64,000 bases of DNA from Lysobacter enzymogenes (GTDB taxonomy: Bacteria; Pseudomonadota; Gammaproteobacteria; Xanthomonadales; Xanthomonadaceae). Position 1 is the first letter of the stretch. Every line of letters begins with the position of its first letter. Shown in pieces: positions 1-9,859 of this stretch. The DNA lies in contig NZ_FNOG01000012.1 of assembly GCF_900106525.1 (NCBI RefSeq), forward strand, positions 32,103-96,102, read 5' to 3'. Both the position numbers and the translations under genes were made by a program. A model generated the notes under the pieces. That model saw only the letters and a list, made by a program, of their open reading frames with translations. It had not been told where the DNA came from and did no database searches.

Positions 1-143
1 ACTGCGGATTCTACCGGGACCGCGCTTGTCGGCGGGAAAAAGAATTAACCAGCGCGCGGGGCGGGCTCAGTGCCGAAAGTCACCAGAACTCCTGGCAGGG
101 CGCGCACTTACGCGCAGCCATGAGCGCGCCAGACCCGGCACAG
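1..143. other. window edge, no gene seen
   Basis: This short stretch lies downstream of the TetR gene. The open frames that cross it are Arg- and Ala-rich translations typical of antisense frames in high-GC DNA. I see no gene, terminator hairpin or repeat that I can support. Confidence 0.5.
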
Positions 144-827
144 TCAGCGCTCGCCACGGGCATAGGCGCGCAGGAACATGTCCACCGACGCCTCCAGATG
201 GGCGCGGATTTCGGCCTCGCCGGGCAGCGGATAACCCAGCATCAGCAAGGCGTACGGCTCGCCCTTGAGCACGGCGAAGAATTGCCGCGAGGCGGTGTCG
301 GCATCGTCCAGCGCCAGCTCGCCGGCCTCGCTCCGCCGCCGCAGCAGGCCGGCGAATTCTTCGTGCAGCCGATGCGGACCCACGTCCCAAAACAGCTGGG
401 TCAGCGGCGACTGCGCCAGTTGCGGCGTGCACAGCAGGCGGTGGATGCGGATCGCTTCGGGCGCGGCGGCCATGTCGAAGAAGGCCTGGGCGATCGCCAG
501 CAGGCGCTCGCGCAGCGGCGTGCCGGGCTCCGGCGCGAACAGCTGCGGCGGCAGGTGCTGCTCGCAATGGGCGCGCACGGCGGCGGCGAACAGCGTCTCT
601 TTGTCGCCGAAGTGGCTGTAGACGGTGAGTTTGGAGACGCCGGCCTCGGCGGCGATCTGATCCATGCTCACGCCGTCGTAGCCCTGGATCAGGAACAAGC
701 GCTTGGCGGCTTCGAGGATGGCGTTGCGCTTGCTCAGATCCTTCGGCCGCCCGGGACCGGCCGGCTTGGAGGCGGACGGCGGCTGACCGGCGGTATCGGT
801 AGGGCTGGAGGGACGGGGCGAGACCAT
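144..827 (-). CDS. TetR/AcrR family transcriptional repressor
   Basis: A 227-residue one-component regulator. A Pro/Ser-rich tail of about 30 residues precedes a TetR helix-turn-helix (about residues 34-80) with the family pattern AILEAAKRLF, then GVSMDQIAAEAGVSKLTVYSHF. The rest is an all-helical ligand and dimer domain like the AefR-type C-terminal domain. It is transcribed divergently from an RND efflux adaptor and pump, the usual layout for a local repressor that leaves DNA when it binds a pump substrate. A short inverted repeat in the 77-bp gap is the likely operator. Family assignment is firm; the ligand is unknown. Confidence 0.93.
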   Translation of the reverse strand: MVSPRPSSPTDTAGQPPSASKPAGPGRPKDLSKRNAILEAAKRLFLIQGYDGVSMDQIAAEAGVSKLTVYSHFGDKETLFAAAVRAHCEQHLPPQLFAPEPGTPLRERLLAIAQAFFDMAAAPEAIRIHRLLCTPQLAQSPLTQLFWDVGPHRLHEEFAGLLRRRSEAGELALDDADTASRQFFAVLKGEPYALLMLGYPLPGEAEIRAHLEASVDMFLRAYARGER

Positions 828-864
828 GATTGAATACTGGACTATCGGGTTTGATATTTATACA

Positions 865-878
865 GTACTGACGAGTAC
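865..878. promoter_or_regulatory. candidate TetR operator between repressor and efflux genes
   Basis: GTACT-GACG-AGTAC is a perfect 5-4-5 inverted repeat in the divergent gap. It is flanked by AT-rich sequence, including a TTGATA box at 851-856. Its place between a TetR gene and the pump it probably controls fits an autoregulatory operator. The spacing is seen directly; binding is inferred. Confidence 0.55.
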
Positions 879-904
879 ATTAATTGCCTGAGAGGCCGTC
901 CGCA

Positions 905-2026
905 ATGCGCAGCCGGATTCCTTCCGCCTCCTATTCTCTCCCGACCGGCCGCCGTTGGTGGCTGGCCGCGGCACTGGGCCTGGCCCTGACCGCCTGCGGC
1001 GGCGCCAAGCCGGCCGTCGAAGCCGCCCGCCCGGTGCTGGTGGCCCGGCCCAGCGGCGCGGTGACCGCGGTGTCGGCCTATGCCGGCGAAGTCCGCGCCC
1101 GCGAGGAGAGCCCGCTGTCGTTCCGCGTCGCCGGCAAGCTGGTCGAGCGCAAGGTCGACGTCGGCGCCCATGTCGCCGCCGGCCAGGTGCTGGCCGTGCT
1201 CGACCCGGGCGACCTGGACGCCCAGACCCGCGCCGCCCAGGCCCAGTTGGCCGCGGCGGAGGCCGAGTATGCCCGCGCCCGCGCCGATCAGGTCCGTTAC
1301 GACCAGTTGGCCAAGGATCAGCTGATCAGCCGCTCGGCCAAGGACGCGCAGGACGCCCAGGCCAAGGCCGCCCAGGGCCAGCTCAATTCGGCCCGGGCCA
1401 ATTGGGAGGTGGCGCGCAACCAGTCGGCCTACACCCAGTTGCGCGCCCCGGCCGCCGGGGTGATCGCCTCGCGCAGCGCCGAAGCCGGGCAGGTGGTCGC
1501 CGCCGGCCAGCAGGTGTTCGCGCTGGCCGCCGACGGCGCGCGCGAGATCGCCTTCGCCGTGCCCGAGGGCGCGATCGCCGCGTTCAAGCCGGGCCAGCAG
1601 GTGCAGGCGGAGTTGTGGTCGATGCCGGGCAAGCGCTGGCCCGGGCGGGTGCGCGAAGTCGCGCCGGCGGCCGATCCGGCCTCGCGCACCTACGCCGCGC
1701 GCGTCACTGTCGACGCGCCGGCCGGGACGCTGGAGCTGGGCCAGAGCGCGCGCATCTATCAGGCCGATCCGGCCGGCTCGGGCCTGAGCGTGCCGCTGGC
1801 CGCGGTGCAGCAGACCGCCAGCGGCACCGCGGTGTTCGTGGCTGATCCGCGCGCCGGCACGGTCAAGCTCAAGCCGATCGTCGCCGGCCCCTACGGCGCC
1901 GAGCGGGTGCCGGTGCGCTCGGGCCTGGGCGCGGACGAATGGGTGGTGGTGGCCGGCGGCCATCTGCTGCGCGACGGCCAGAAGGTGTTGCCGGTGGACC
2001 GCGAGAACCATCCGGTGGAGCGGTGA
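905..2026 (+). CDS. RND efflux periplasmic adaptor (HlyD/MFP family lipoprotein)
   Basis: The adaptor links an inner-membrane RND pump to an outer-membrane channel. I start it at the ATG at 905, because this puts an Arg-rich n-region, a hydrophobic stretch and the lipobox LTAC (Cys about 31) at the right distance; an in-frame TTG at 884 would add 7 residues. The 373-residue product has the lipoyl/barrel-sandwich half (EESPLSFRVAGKLVERKVDVGAHVAAGQ split around the hairpin), a coiled-coil hairpin rich in Ala and Gln (about 100-160), the second lipoyl half (LRAPAAGVIASR) and beta-barrel domains. It precedes the pump gene by 108 bp. No outer-membrane factor gene is present, so a TolC-like partner must be encoded elsewhere. 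Confidence 0.93.
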   Translation: MRSRIPSASYSLPTGRRWWLAAALGLALTACGGAKPAVEAARPVLVARPSGAVTAVSAYAGEVRAREESPLSFRVAGKLVERKVDVGAHVAAGQVLAVLDPGDLDAQTRAAQAQLAAAEAEYARARADQVRYDQLAKDQLISRSAKDAQDAQAKAAQGQLNSARANWEVARNQSAYTQLRAPAAGVIASRSAEAGQVVAAGQQVFALAADGAREIAFAVPEGAIAAFKPGQQVQAELWSMPGKRWPGRVREVAPAADPASRTYAARVTVDAPAGTLELGQSARIYQADPAGSGLSVPLAAVQQTASGTAVFVADPRAGTVKLKPIVAGPYGAERVPVRSGLGADEWVVVAGGHLLRDGQKVLPVDRENHPVER

Positions 2027-2134
2027 GCGCCGTCGGCGCCGTCGCTTCGCGTGCGGCCGCAACGCGCAGCCGCTTCCGTTCCCGGCCCGGCCGCGCGCGC
2101 GATGCCGCGCGCCTCGCCCTAACGAGCTGACCCC

Positions 2135-5100
2135 ATGCGCTTCAATCTTTCCGAGTGGGCGCTGCGCCACCGCAGCCTGATCGTCTACGCGATGCTGGTG
2201 CTGGCCCTGGCCGGCGCCATGTCCTACCTGCGCCTGGGCCGCAGCGAAGATCCGGCCTTCACCTTCAAGGTGATGGTGGTGCGCACGCTGTGGCCGGGCG
2301 CCACCGCCGAGCAGGTCTCGCGCCAGGTCACCGAGCGCATCGAGAAGAAGCTCATGGAGACCGGTCGGTACGAGTTCATCCGCTCGTACTCGCGGCCGGG
2401 CGAGTCGCAGGTGATCTTCGCCGCCAAGGACTCGCTGCGCTCCAAGGACATCCAGCCGCTGTGGTACCAGGCGCGCAAGAAGATCGGCGACATCCGCCCG
2501 ACCTTGCCCGACGACATCGTCGGCCCGTTCTTCAACGACGAATTCGGCGACACCTTCGGCAACATCTACGCGCTGACCGGCAAGGGCTTCGACTACGCCG
2601 TGCTCAAGGACTACGCCGACCGCGTGCAGCTGGCGCTGCAGCGCCAGCCCGACGTGGGCAAGATCGAACTGTTCGGCGTGCAGGACGAAAAGATCTGGGT
2701 CGAGCTGTCGAACGTGAAGCTGTCCACCCTCGGCGTCCCGGCGCAGGCGGTGCAGGACGCGCTGAACCAGCAGAACGCGCTGGTGCCGGCCGGTTTCTTC
2801 GAGACGGGTTCCAGTCGCGTGCCGGTGCGCGTCGGCGGGCAGTTCACCTCGGTCGAACAGATCCGCGACTTCCCGATCCGCGTCGGCGACCGCACTTTCC
2901 GCCTGGGCGACGTGGCCGACGTGCGCCGCGGCTTCGCCGACCCGCCGCAACCGCGCATGCGCTTCATGGGCGAGGACGCGATCGGCATCGGCGTGTCGAT
3001 GAAGGAAGGCGGCGACATCCTCAAGCTCGGCAAGACCTTGGAGACCGAGTTCGCGCGTCTGCAGAAGACCCTGCCGGCCGGCATGGAGCTGCGCAAGGTC
3101 GCCGACCAGCCCGCGGCGGTGGAGGAATCGGTCGGCGAATTCGTGCGCGTGCTGGCCGAGGCGGTGGCGATCGTGCTGCTGGTGAGCTTCTTCTCGCTGG
3201 GGTTGCGCACCGGCTTGGTGGTGGCGCTGTCGATCCCGTTGGTGCTGGCGATGACCTTCGCGGTCATGGACTTCTTCGGCGTCGGCCTGCACAAGATTTC
3301 GCTGGGCGCGCTGGTGCTGGCGCTGGGCCTGCTGGTGGACGACGCGATCATCGCGGTGGAGATGATGGCGATCAAGATGGAGCAAGGCTTCAGCCGCCTG
3401 CGCGCGGCCGCCTTCGCTTGGGAAAGCACGGCGTTCCCGATGCTCACCGGCACCTTGATCACCGCCGCCGGCTTCCTGCCCATCGCCACCGCGGCCTCGA
3501 GCACCGGCGAATACACCCGCTCGCTGTTCGAAGTGGTGACCATCGCGCTGTGCGTGTCGTGGATCGCCGCGGTCGCGTTCATTCCGTTCCTCGGCGACAA
3601 GCTGCTGCCCGATTACGGCCACGCCGCTGAGCCGCCCAAGCCCGGTTCGCTGGCTGCGCGCTGGAACGGCGCGCGCGAAGCGCTGGCGCGGCGGGTGCCG
3701 GCGCTGGCCGACGCGATCGCGCCGAAGCCGCCGATCGACGGCCATGTCCACGACCCGTACGCGTCCAAGTTCTACGTGCGCTTCCGCGGCTGGGTGCTGT
3801 GGTGCGTGCGCCGGCGCTGGTTGGTGATCGCGGTGACCGTGGCCGCCTTCGTCGGTTCGATCTTCCTGTTCCGCTTCATCCCGCAGCAGTTCTTCCCCGA
3901 CTCGGTGCGGCCGGAGCTGATGGTGGACATGGAGCTGGCCGAAGGCTCGTCGCTGCGCCAGACCGCCGAGCAGGCCGCGCGGTTGGAAGCGATGCTCAAG
4001 CAACGCAAGGACCTGGCGAACTACGTCGCGTATGTCGGCACCGGTTCGCCGCGCTTCTACCTACCGCTGGATCAGCAGCTGCCGGCGGCCAACTTCGCCC
4101 AGTTCGTGCTGATGCCCAAGGATCTCAAGGCGCGCGAAACGCTGCGCACCTGGGTGATCCAGGAGGTCGCGCCGCGCTTCCCCGAGCTGCAGTTGCGCGT
4201 GACCCGATTGGAGAACGGCCCGCCGGTCGGCTATCCGGTGCAGTTCCGCGTGTCCGGCGAGCACATCGACCAGGTGCGCAAGATCGCCTACCAGGTGCGC
4301 GAGAAGATCCGCGAGAACCCGCACGTGGCCAACGTCAACCTGGATTGGGACGAGCCGAGCAAGGTGGTGCGCCTGCAGGTCGATCAGGAACGCGCGCGCG
4401 CCCTGGGCGTGAGTTCGGCGCAGCTGTCGCAGTTCCTGTCCAGTTCGCTGTCGGGCTCGCACATCAGCACCTACCGCGAGAGCAACCGCCTGATCGAGAT
4501 GCTGCTGCGCGGCCCCGGCGAGGAGCGCATCCAGCTCGACATGCTCGGCAATCTGATGGTGCCGACCAGCAGCGGCCGCAGCGTGCCGCTGACCCAGATC
4601 GCGACCCTGGAGTACGGCTTCGAGGAAGGCATCATCTGGCACCGCGACCGCCTGCCGACCATGACCGTGCGCGCCGACATCTACGACGGCACCCAGCCGG
4701 CGTCGGCGATGGGCCAGATCTCGCCGACCCTGGACGGGTTGCGCGCGCAGCTGCCGTACGGCTATTCGATCGACGTCGGCGGCAGCGTCGAGGACTCCGC
4801 GCGCGGGCAGAAGTCGATCAACGCCGGCATGCCGCTGTTCCTGTTCGCGGTGTTCACCCTGCTGATGCTGCAGCTGCGCAGCTTCTCGCGCAGCTTCATG
4901 GTGCTGCTGACCGCGCCGCTGGGCCTGATCGGGGTGACCGTGTTCCTGCTGGTGTTCCGGGTGCCGTTCGGCTTCGTGGCGATGCTGGGCACGATCGCGC
5001 TGGCGGGCATGATCATGCGCAACTCGGTGATCCTGGTCGATCAGATCGAGCAGGACCGCGCCGAGGGCCACGAGCCGTGGAAGGCGATCGTCGATGCGAC

Positions 5101-5299
5101 CGTGCGGCGTTTCCGCCCGATCGTACTGACCGCGCTGGCGGCGATCCTGGCGATGATTCCGTTGTCGCGCAGCGCCTTCTTCGGGCCGATGGCGGTGGCG
5201 ATCATGGGCGGGTTGATGGTGGCGACGGCGCTGACCTTGTTGTTCCTGCCGGCGTTGTATGCGGCGTGGTTCAAGGTGAAGGTGCCGCAGGAGACGTAA
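2135..5299 (+). CDS. RND efflux permease, HAE-1 type
   Basis: An inner-membrane proton/drug antiporter of 1054 residues, the normal length for the family. It has the N-terminal TM1, a large periplasmic porter loop, the TM2-TM6 block with the proton-relay pair DD in LLVDDAIIAVEMM, TM7, a second periplasmic loop and the final TM block. The N terminus (MRFNLSEWALRHRSLIVY) resembles the MexK/TriC/VexF-like branch rather than AcrB; this is from memory. With the adaptor upstream and the TetR gene it forms a regulated efflux cassette. The substrate cannot be told from sequence. Confidence 0.94.
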   Translation: MRFNLSEWALRHRSLIVYAMLVLALAGAMSYLRLGRSEDPAFTFKVMVVRTLWPGATAEQVSRQVTERIEKKLMETGRYEFIRSYSRPGESQVIFAAKDSLRSKDIQPLWYQARKKIGDIRPTLPDDIVGPFFNDEFGDTFGNIYALTGKGFDYAVLKDYADRVQLALQRQPDVGKIELFGVQDEKIWVELSNVKLSTLGVPAQAVQDALNQQNALVPAGFFETGSSRVPVRVGGQFTSVEQIRDFPIRVGDRTFRLGDVADVRRGFADPPQPRMRFMGEDAIGIGVSMKEGGDILKLGKTLETEFARLQKTLPAGMELRKVADQPAAVEESVGEFVRVLAEAVAIVLLVSFFSLGLRTGLVVALSIPLVLAMTFAVMDFFGVGLHKISLGALVLALGLLVDDAIIAVEMMAIKMEQGFSRLRAAAFAWESTAFPMLTGTLITAAGFLPIATAASSTGEYTRSLFEVVTIALCVSWIAAVAFIPFLGDKLLPDYGHAAEPPKPGSLAARWNGAREALARRVPALADAIAPKPPIDGHVHDPYASKFYVRFRGWVLWCVRRRWLVIAVTVAAFVGSIFLFRFIPQQFFPDSVRPELMVDMELAEGSSLRQTAEQAARLEAMLKQRKDLANYVAYVGTGSPRFYLPLDQQLPAANFAQFVLMPKDLKARETLRTWVIQEVAPRFPELQLRVTRLENGPPVGYPVQFRVSGEHIDQVRKIAYQVREKIRENPHVANVNLDWDEPSKVVRLQVDQERARALGVSSAQLSQFLSSSLSGSHISTYRESNRLIEMLLRGPGEERIQLDMLGNLMVPTSSGRSVPLTQIATLEYGFEEGIIWHRDRLPTMTVRADIYDGTQPASAMGQISPTLDGLRAQLPYGYSIDVGGSVEDSARGQKSINAGMPLFLFAVFTLLMLQLRSFSRSFMVLLTAPLGLIGVTVFLLVFRVPFGFVAMLGTIALAGMIMRNSVILVDQIEQDRAEGHEPWKAIVDATVRRFRPIVLTALAAILAMIPLSRSAFFGPMAVAIMGGLMVATALTLLFLPALYAAWFKVKVPQET

Positions 5300-5345
5300 G
5301 CCTCTCAAGTAGGGATATTCGCGGATCGCTGCTTGGGGACTTGTA

Positions 5346-5373
5346 ACGGCGGCGCAGTATCAAGCGCCGCCGT
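5346..5373. terminator. strong hairpin between convergent genes
   Basis: ACGGCGGCGC (5346-5355) pairs perfectly with GCGCCGCCGT (5364-5373) around an 8-base loop. It lies between the end of the RND gene and the convergent small secreted-protein gene. There is no T tract on either side, so it may pause or protect transcripts rather than act as a classic intrinsic terminator. Confidence 0.45.
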
Positions 5374-5399
5374 CGGTGGAGCGATGCTATTGAGGTGTC

Positions 5400-5831
5400 T
5401 TATCCCTTATTCGGCGGCCTTACCGGCCCAACGATGACCTTGCCGCCGCAGTCGCCAAAGCATTCACTGCCACCGACACCCGTCCAGCCACCGCCGCTGC
5501 CGCCGCCGCCGCTACCTCCGTCTGGGCCGCCGCTGCCGCCGGTGCCTCGTTGTACTTTGGAAATCTGTTGCATCCCAGAAACGCCTCCCATGACCGAAAC
5601 CATAAGATAGGTCGCACATGTACTGGTATTGCAGACGGTTACGGTGTCCTTTGCTTTCCACTGTTCGACTTTCTGGTTTACTGTGGAAACGATGAAGCTC
5701 ACCGTCTCCGGATCGGGCGTTCCTCCCTCTAAAGTGCAGCCGCTCGTACAGTTGAACGTCCCATAGTTCGCTGCGATCGCAAGACCGATGCCGACGATAC
5801 CCGCAGTGCCTAACAACCACTTCGATTTCAT
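5400..5831 (-). CDS. small secreted Gly-rich protein with three Cys pairs
   Basis: Start chosen at 5831: the frame is open further upstream, but this ATG has a GAGGGG ribosome site and opens a typical export signal (MKSKWLLGTAGIVGIGLAIA). The 143-residue product has three close Cys pairs (CTSGC, CNTSTC, CFGDC), a central segment possibly helical (VNQKVEQWKAKD), then a long Gly/Ser tract and a Pro-rich tail. The start overlaps the stop of the upstream lipoprotein gene as ATGA, so the two are probably translationally coupled. I do not recognise the family. The Cys spacing suggests periplasmic or extracellular disulfides; the Gly tract may be a flexible linker. Confidence 0.72.
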   Translation of the reverse strand: MKSKWLLGTAGIVGIGLAIAANYGTFNCTSGCTLEGGTPDPETVSFIVSTVNQKVEQWKAKDTVTVCNTSTCATYLMVSVMGGVSGMQQISKVQRGTGGSGGPDGGSGGGGSGGGWTGVGGSECFGDCGGKVIVGPVRPPNKG

Positions 5832-6739
5832 CTCGCGCCCCTCCGCTTGTTTGCATCGGCCGCGATGGCCTCTGCGCTCATTACTTGTTCGGTTGTCATA
5901 TCCCGGCGCCAAAGGTCGAGATACTTCGTTGCCGAATCGACTCCGCCTCGTTGCTGCAGAAGTCGCATGTACGCGTAGGCCTTCACGGGGTCGCGCCTGG
6001 CCAGCGTTCCATCGTGATAATGATTCGCGAGATTGAAGATCGCCGTGCGGTTTCCCTTTTCGGCCGCCGAGGTCAGGTAGATCAATGCCTGGGTCTTGAT
6101 TCGCGCAATTTCTTCGATGTTGGCGACCACTTTCTCGGGCGTGTCGAATTTCTCCGTCGCTACGGAGAAATATGCGAGTTGGGCCTCGGGCTGTCCGAGT
6201 CGGGCCGCGACGTCGATCCAGTGATCCCTTGTGGCCAGTTGTTCGTCGCTGAGGCCGGCGCACACGACACGATCTTCGGAAAGCGAAGCGACGATGTTGG
6301 AGACGAGAGCCTTGTCCCCGGACTCTGCGGCAAGCGCTTCCATGGCTTCTTCGCGAGCTTCAGCGGAAGCGCACCGCTTAAGGTCTTCGTACAACTGAAA
6401 TGCCGCGCTCGCATCTCCCGATTCTGCCAAGGCGCTGAGCGCCGGGTAGCGGTCTGCGTACTTCGTCGTGGTTGCAACAATTCGTGCGGCCGCGATGGGG
6501 CGGCTACCTCCCTCGGTGGAAGGAAGGGCGCGCGATGCATTTGCATGCTGGCTTGCAGGTTCTGACTGGGCGAGTTGCGGCGGGGTGTGGCCCTCATCCT
6601 CCCGATGGCAGCTTGTTGCCATGAAGAGCATTAGAAGGAGAAGAGCGATGCGAGGAGTGCGCACGATCGAGCAAGATGTTGAAGAGCCGCAGGGGCTAGA
6701 GTCGATCTGAAGGGGCGAATTTTCAGAGCTATATGCCAT
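5828..6739 (-). CDS. lipoprotein with Sel1-like helical repeats
   Basis: The frame from the ATG at 6739 gives 303 residues. A GTG at residue 26 (about 6664) gives a cleaner lipoprotein signal, MRTPRIALLLLMLFMATSC, so the true start may be there. The mature part is helical and carries Sel1/TPR-like units: GDASAAFQLYEDLKRC, LGQPEAQLAYF, KGNRTAIFNLANHYHDG and DPVKAYAYMRLL. Such repeats usually bind proteins in the envelope. It overlaps the next gene by ATGA, so its partner is probably the Gly-rich Cys protein. Function unknown. Confidence 0.75.
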   Translation of the reverse strand: MAYSSENSPLQIDSSPCGSSTSCSIVRTPRIALLLLMLFMATSCHREDEGHTPPQLAQSEPASQHANASRALPSTEGGSRPIAAARIVATTTKYADRYPALSALAESGDASAAFQLYEDLKRCASAEAREEAMEALAAESGDKALVSNIVASLSEDRVVCAGLSDEQLATRDHWIDVAARLGQPEAQLAYFSVATEKFDTPEKVVANIEEIARIKTQALIYLTSAAEKGNRTAIFNLANHYHDGTLARRDPVKAYAYMRLLQQRGGVDSATKYLDLWRRDMTTEQVMSAEAIAADANKRRGAR

Positions 6740-7376
6740 GCGTTCGATCTTTTCCGTGCGTCGTCGCCTGGGGCAAAGCGTACTTTCCCTTCGGTCGCAA
6801 AGAAAAGGTAGAAAAAATGTGAATATGACTAAGTGTCGATAAACATTTATTGAGCCGTCTTGTTAGGGGCGGGGTGACGGTCATGCGTCCTTGAGGTGTA
6901 GAGCGCTGGATCTGGTGCGCGGTCGCGGAGAGACTGTTTACGAAGCTAAAGTCCTATGCGCATGGCAGTGTTGCAGGGTGCGTCGATGGTGGCCGCAATT
7001 TCCGTAGCCATGATCCGATCAATGTTTCGGGTTTGGTGATCGCAATATCGATTGCTTACGGCGCTTCTGCAGTTCCGGTGCGCGATAGTGGTCGAGGTGA
7101 AGGCGCCCGATGGTGCCGATCTTGCGGGCCCCACTGCGGCGCGGCCGGCCGACATTGCTCTGCTAGGACGAGATTTCTATCTCAGTCGGGTTTTCGCGCT
7201 CGCGGTTTGCTGCGTTCTTGTGGCGCGCTTCGACGGGCTCGTTTGCAATTGGAGCAAAGGAGTGATCCGTGGTTGCGGCAATTAGGCAGCCGTGTCCGTC
7301 TGCCTGCATGGTTCGATCGGCAGAGGTCGGAAAACGATTTAGGTATGACGAAAGAGATATTCGATGCCGGTCGTTC
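6740..7376. other. gene-poor gap, locally AT-richer
   Basis: About 640 bp with lower GC than its surroundings, notably 6780-6870 (AAAGAAAAGGTAGAAAAAAT and nearby). It probably holds the promoter of the minus-strand lipoprotein operon. Short frames at 6946-7155 (minus) and 7052-7285 (plus) have no recognisable domain or good ribosome site, and I do not call them genes. A decayed or newly acquired segment is possible. Confidence 0.45.
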
Positions 7377-8981
<1,605 letters not shown>

Positions 8982-8988
8982 CTATCGC

Positions 8989-9708
8989 CTAGCCATAAGC
9001 GGCCTGAAACGCGAACGCCCCCAGCACCGCGCCGACGATCGGCGCGACCACCGGCACCCAGGCATAGCCCCAGTCCGAGCCGCCCTTGCCGGCGATCGGC
9101 AGCAGCGCGTGGGCGATGCGCGGGCCGAGGTCGCGCGCGGGGTTGATGGCGTAGCCGGTGGGGCCGCCGAGCGACATGCCGATCACCACCACCAGCAGGC
9201 CGACGCCGAGCGGGCCCATGCCGGGGGCGAGGGTGTTGGCGCCGATGGCGAGCGCGCCGAAGGTCAGGGCGAAGGTGCCGATGGCTTCGGTCAGCAGGTT
9301 GGCCTTGGTGTCGCGGATCGCCGGAGAGGTGCAGAAGATCGCGCGCTTGAGTTCGGGATCGTCGCTGACCCGCCAGTGCGCCAGATAGGTCAGCCACACC
9401 AGGGTGGCGCCGAGGAAGGCGCCGGCGACCTGGGCGAGCACGAAGCCAGGCACCACGGCCCAGGACAATTTGCCGATCGCGGCCAGGGCGATGGTCAGCG
9501 CCGGGTTCATGATCGCGCCGCTGGTCGGGCCGGCGATGTAGATGCCGATCAGCACCGCCAGGCCCCAGGCCGCGGTGATCACGCCCCAGCCGGCGCCTTG
9601 CGCCTTGGACTGGTTGAGCAGCGCGCCGGCGACCACGCCGTTGCCGAGCAGGATCAGCATGGCGGTGGCGATGAACTCGCTGAGGTATTGCGACATCGGT
9701 GAGGCCAT
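8989..9708 (-). CDS. glpF: glycerol facilitator (aquaporin family)
   Basis: Inner-membrane channel for glycerol uptake. Start placed at the ATG at 9708 (MASPMSQYLSEF), which has AAGGAA about 9 bases upstream; the longer frame to 9786 adds an Arg-rich head that does not suit a membrane protein. The 239-residue product has six hydrophobic spans and the two family NPA motifs (GAIMNPALTIA and YAINPARDLGPR). The D in NPARD is the aquaglyceroporin signature. It sits between glpD and glpK. Confidence 0.95.
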   Translation of the reverse strand: MASPMSQYLSEFIATAMLILLGNGVVAGALLNQSKAQGAGWGVITAAWGLAVLIGIYIAGPTSGAIMNPALTIALAAIGKLSWAVVPGFVLAQVAGAFLGATLVWLTYLAHWRVSDDPELKRAIFCTSPAIRDTKANLLTEAIGTFALTFGALAIGANTLAPGMGPLGVGLLVVVIGMSLGGPTGYAINPARDLGPRIAHALLPIAGKGGSDWGYAWVPVVAPIVGAVLGAFAFQAAYG

Positions 9709-9744
9709 TGCGGTGGATTTCCTTATGTCGCGGAGGTTGGGTAT

Positions 9745-9839
9745 CTCCCTGTAGGAGCGGCGCGAGCCGCGACTGCGACATCGCATCTACGACGCAAGCG
9801 CGAGGTCGCGGTCGCGGCTTGCGCCGCTCCTACAGGGAG
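9745..9839. repeat. REP-like palindrome, copy A
   Basis: Inverted arms at 9745-9773 and 9811-9839 share the core TGTAGGAGCGGCGC and its complement, with about 37 bases between them. The same core recurs near 46764, 58893, 58999, 59074, 63792 and 63848. It lies between glpD and glpF and could form a large RNA hairpin that changes relative expression of the two genes. Confidence 0.85.
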
Positions 9840-9859
9840 CAATCGAGAGCCCACGGCAA

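Noticed and set aside
842..4003. 1053-residue open frame on the minus strand opposite the efflux genes
   Set aside because: Translation is Arg/His/Gln-rich without domains and is antisense to a well-supported pump. High third-position GC creates such frames.
7052..7285. 77-residue plus-strand frame with a hydrophobic middle
   Set aside because: Weak start, no relatives recognised, lies in the AT-richer gap; not enough to call a gene.
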